Assembly (NCBI GenBank): GCA_004293385.1
Contig: RDYO01000122.1
Location: forward strand, 1 to 6,355
Source: Verrucomicrobiota bacterium
GTDB taxonomy: Bacteria > Verrucomicrobiota > Verrucomicrobiia > Opitutales > UBA953
Direction of reading: 5' to 3'
DNA length: 6,355 nt
Under the pieces are notes generated by a model. That model ran no database searches and had not been told where the DNA came from. It saw only the letters and a list, made by a program, of their open reading frames with translations. The translations under genes were made by a program, and so were the position numbers. Numbering within the stretch: the first letter of the stretch is position 1; each line of letters starts with the position of its first letter. Shown here piece by piece: positions 5,338 to 6,355 of this stretch.

Positions 5338-6355
5338 TCATTGTTTCACCGCCGTGACGATGCTCCGGTCGCAAGCGGTGTCCTGGTGGCGGATGTCGGT
5401 GAAGCCGGCTTCGGTCAGGAGTTCGCGCATCTCGCCGGTGCCGTAGCAGCGGCCCTCGGTGACGCTCATCAGGAGGGCGGAGTAGGCGGCGACGGGGGCC
5501 GGGCCGGTCTTGTCGTGGTTGAGGTGGGCGTCGTGGACGATGAGCAGTCCGCCCTTGGGCAGGGACTTGGCGGAAGCGGCGAGCAGGAAGCGGACCTTAT
5601 CCGTATCCCAGTCATGGAGGACGTTGGAGAACAGGTGGACGTCGTAGCCGGAGGGCAGGGGATCCTTGAACATGTCGCCGGCCTTGACGTCGACGCGGTC
5701 CTGGAAGCCGCGCTTGGCGACCATCTTGCGGGTGATACCGTCGACCGGTGCGCGTTCGAAGACCGTGGCGGAGAGCTTCGGGTGATTGGCGACGAGGGCG
5801 CAGGCGTAGATGCCTGAGCCGCCGGCGATGTCGAGGAGGCGGGTCCGCGTGGCAATCGGTGAGGCCTTGGCCATGGCCGGACCGAGCGTGAAGCCACGGG
5901 AGTCCATGGCGGCGGTGAAGCTCGTGGCGAATTCGTCGGTGAGCATCGCCTCGCTCCAGGGTTTCTCGTCCTTGTAGCTGCCCCAGTTCGCAGGCTTATC
6001 GGTCTTCAGGATGATGATGAAGTCCTTCACTACTGGCCGGTCCTTCAGGGAGGCGTAGTAAGGTCCCAGGAAGGTCGCGGAGGTGCTGACGAGGTGTTCC
6101 TGGCCGAGAGGGGTGACGGAGTAGATGCCGTCCTTCAGCGCAAGGAAGCCATTGGCGGCGAAGAGCGTCAGCATCACGTCCGTCGGGCGGCGGTGCGTGC
6201 CGAGGTCGCGGCAGACCGTGGCGAGCTCGGACGGTTTTGCCGCCAGCTTCGTGAAGAGGTCGAACTCGGTGATCGCGGCGGCGATGAGGTCGACCGCATA
6301 GAGACCATCACGGAAGCGATAGATCTCGAGCGGGTCATGCGCGGGCGCACGGGTG
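5338..6355 (-). CDS. SAM-dependent O-methyltransferase (plant-OMT-like family 2), N-terminus beyond window
   Basis: Transfers methyl from S-adenosylmethionine, most likely to a hydroxyl of a small, perhaps aromatic, molecule in the cytoplasm. The frame is open from 6354 to TGA at 5340-5338, giving 338 visible residues. Residues about 1-90 are a winged-helix dimerisation domain (IYRFRDGLYAVDLIAAA, then FAANGFLALKDGIYSVTPLG). The class I SAM domain follows: DIAGGSG at 175-181, acidic Glu200 after the next strand, GDMF around 226-229, and NVLHDWDTDK with His247, the position of the general base in plant-type O-methyltransferases. It closes with GGLLIVHD and LLMSVTEGRCYGTGEMRELLTEAGF, hallmark segments of this family. 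A GTG at 6177 could be mistaken for the start, but coding similarity clearly continues upstream of it. Probably only a few N-terminal residues are missing. No biosynthetic partner is visible, so the substrate is unassigned. Confidence 0.93.
   Translation of the reverse strand, partial: TRAPAHDPLEIYRFRDGLYAVDLIAAAITEFDLFTKLAAKPSELATVCRDLGTHRRPTDVMLTLFAANGFLALKDGIYSVTPLGQEHLVSTSATFLGPYYASLKDRPVVKDFIIILKTDKPANWGSYKDEKPWSEAMLTDEFATSFTAAMDSRGFTLGPAMAKASPIATRTRLLDIAGGSGIYACALVANHPKLSATVFERAPVDGITRKMVAKRGFQDRVDVKAGDMFKDPLPSGYDVHLFSNVLHDWDTDKVRFLLAASAKSLPKGGLLIVHDAHLNHDKTGPAPVAAYSALLMSVTEGRCYGTGEMRELLTEAGFTDIRHQDTACDRSIVTAVKQ

Noticed and set aside
6175..6177. GTG as start of the methyltransferase
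   Set aside because: The frame upstream stays open to the window edge and encodes the expected dimerisation-domain sequence.

Overview
The window is GC-rich and gene-dense. Five of its six protein genes look exported, and all six lie on the minus strand. The mix is one formylglycine sulfatase, three secreted alpha/beta-hydrolase esterases, a secreted NTF2-like/DUF4440 protein and a SAM O-methyltransferase. None of the readable starts has a clear Shine-Dalgarno sequence. Together this suggests a Verrucomicrobiota (or, second choice, Planctomycetota) chromosome. This is an inference from gene content, because no taxonomic marker other than a tRNA is present.

Layout from left to right: (1) 1-1344, minus: a sulfatase whose C-terminal end is cut by the window edge. 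(2) 1345-1450: a short divergent promoter region. (3) 1451-1527, plus: tRNA-Pro with anticodon GGG and encoded CCA. (4) 1545-1561: a hairpin between the convergent tRNA and esterase transcripts. (5) 1570-4621, minus: three esterase genes in tight order, transcribed right to left and joined by an ATGA and a GTGA overlap. The first two are close tandem duplicates, about three quarters identical; the third is a distant hydrolase. (6) 4622-4785: a gap filled by a palindromic array of 7-nt repeats. (7) 4786-5220, minus: a small secreted NTF2-like protein. (8) 5221-5337: a second, related heptad array filling the gap. (9) 5338 to the right edge, minus: an O-methyltransferase whose N-terminus lies outside the window.

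The esterases and the sulfatase would act outside the cytoplasm, plausibly removing acyl and sulfate groups from polysaccharides or other esterified substrates. The methyltransferase is cytoplasmic. Its link to the others is only shared orientation, and no pathway can be named.

The most unusual feature is the pair of heptad arrays (consensus GATGRNN in one arm, its reverse complement in the other). They occupy almost exactly the space between one gene's stop codon and the next gene's start codon, and both are bounded by an inverted AGATGGAGG. They look like members of a dispersed intergenic repeat family able to fold into long imperfect hairpins.
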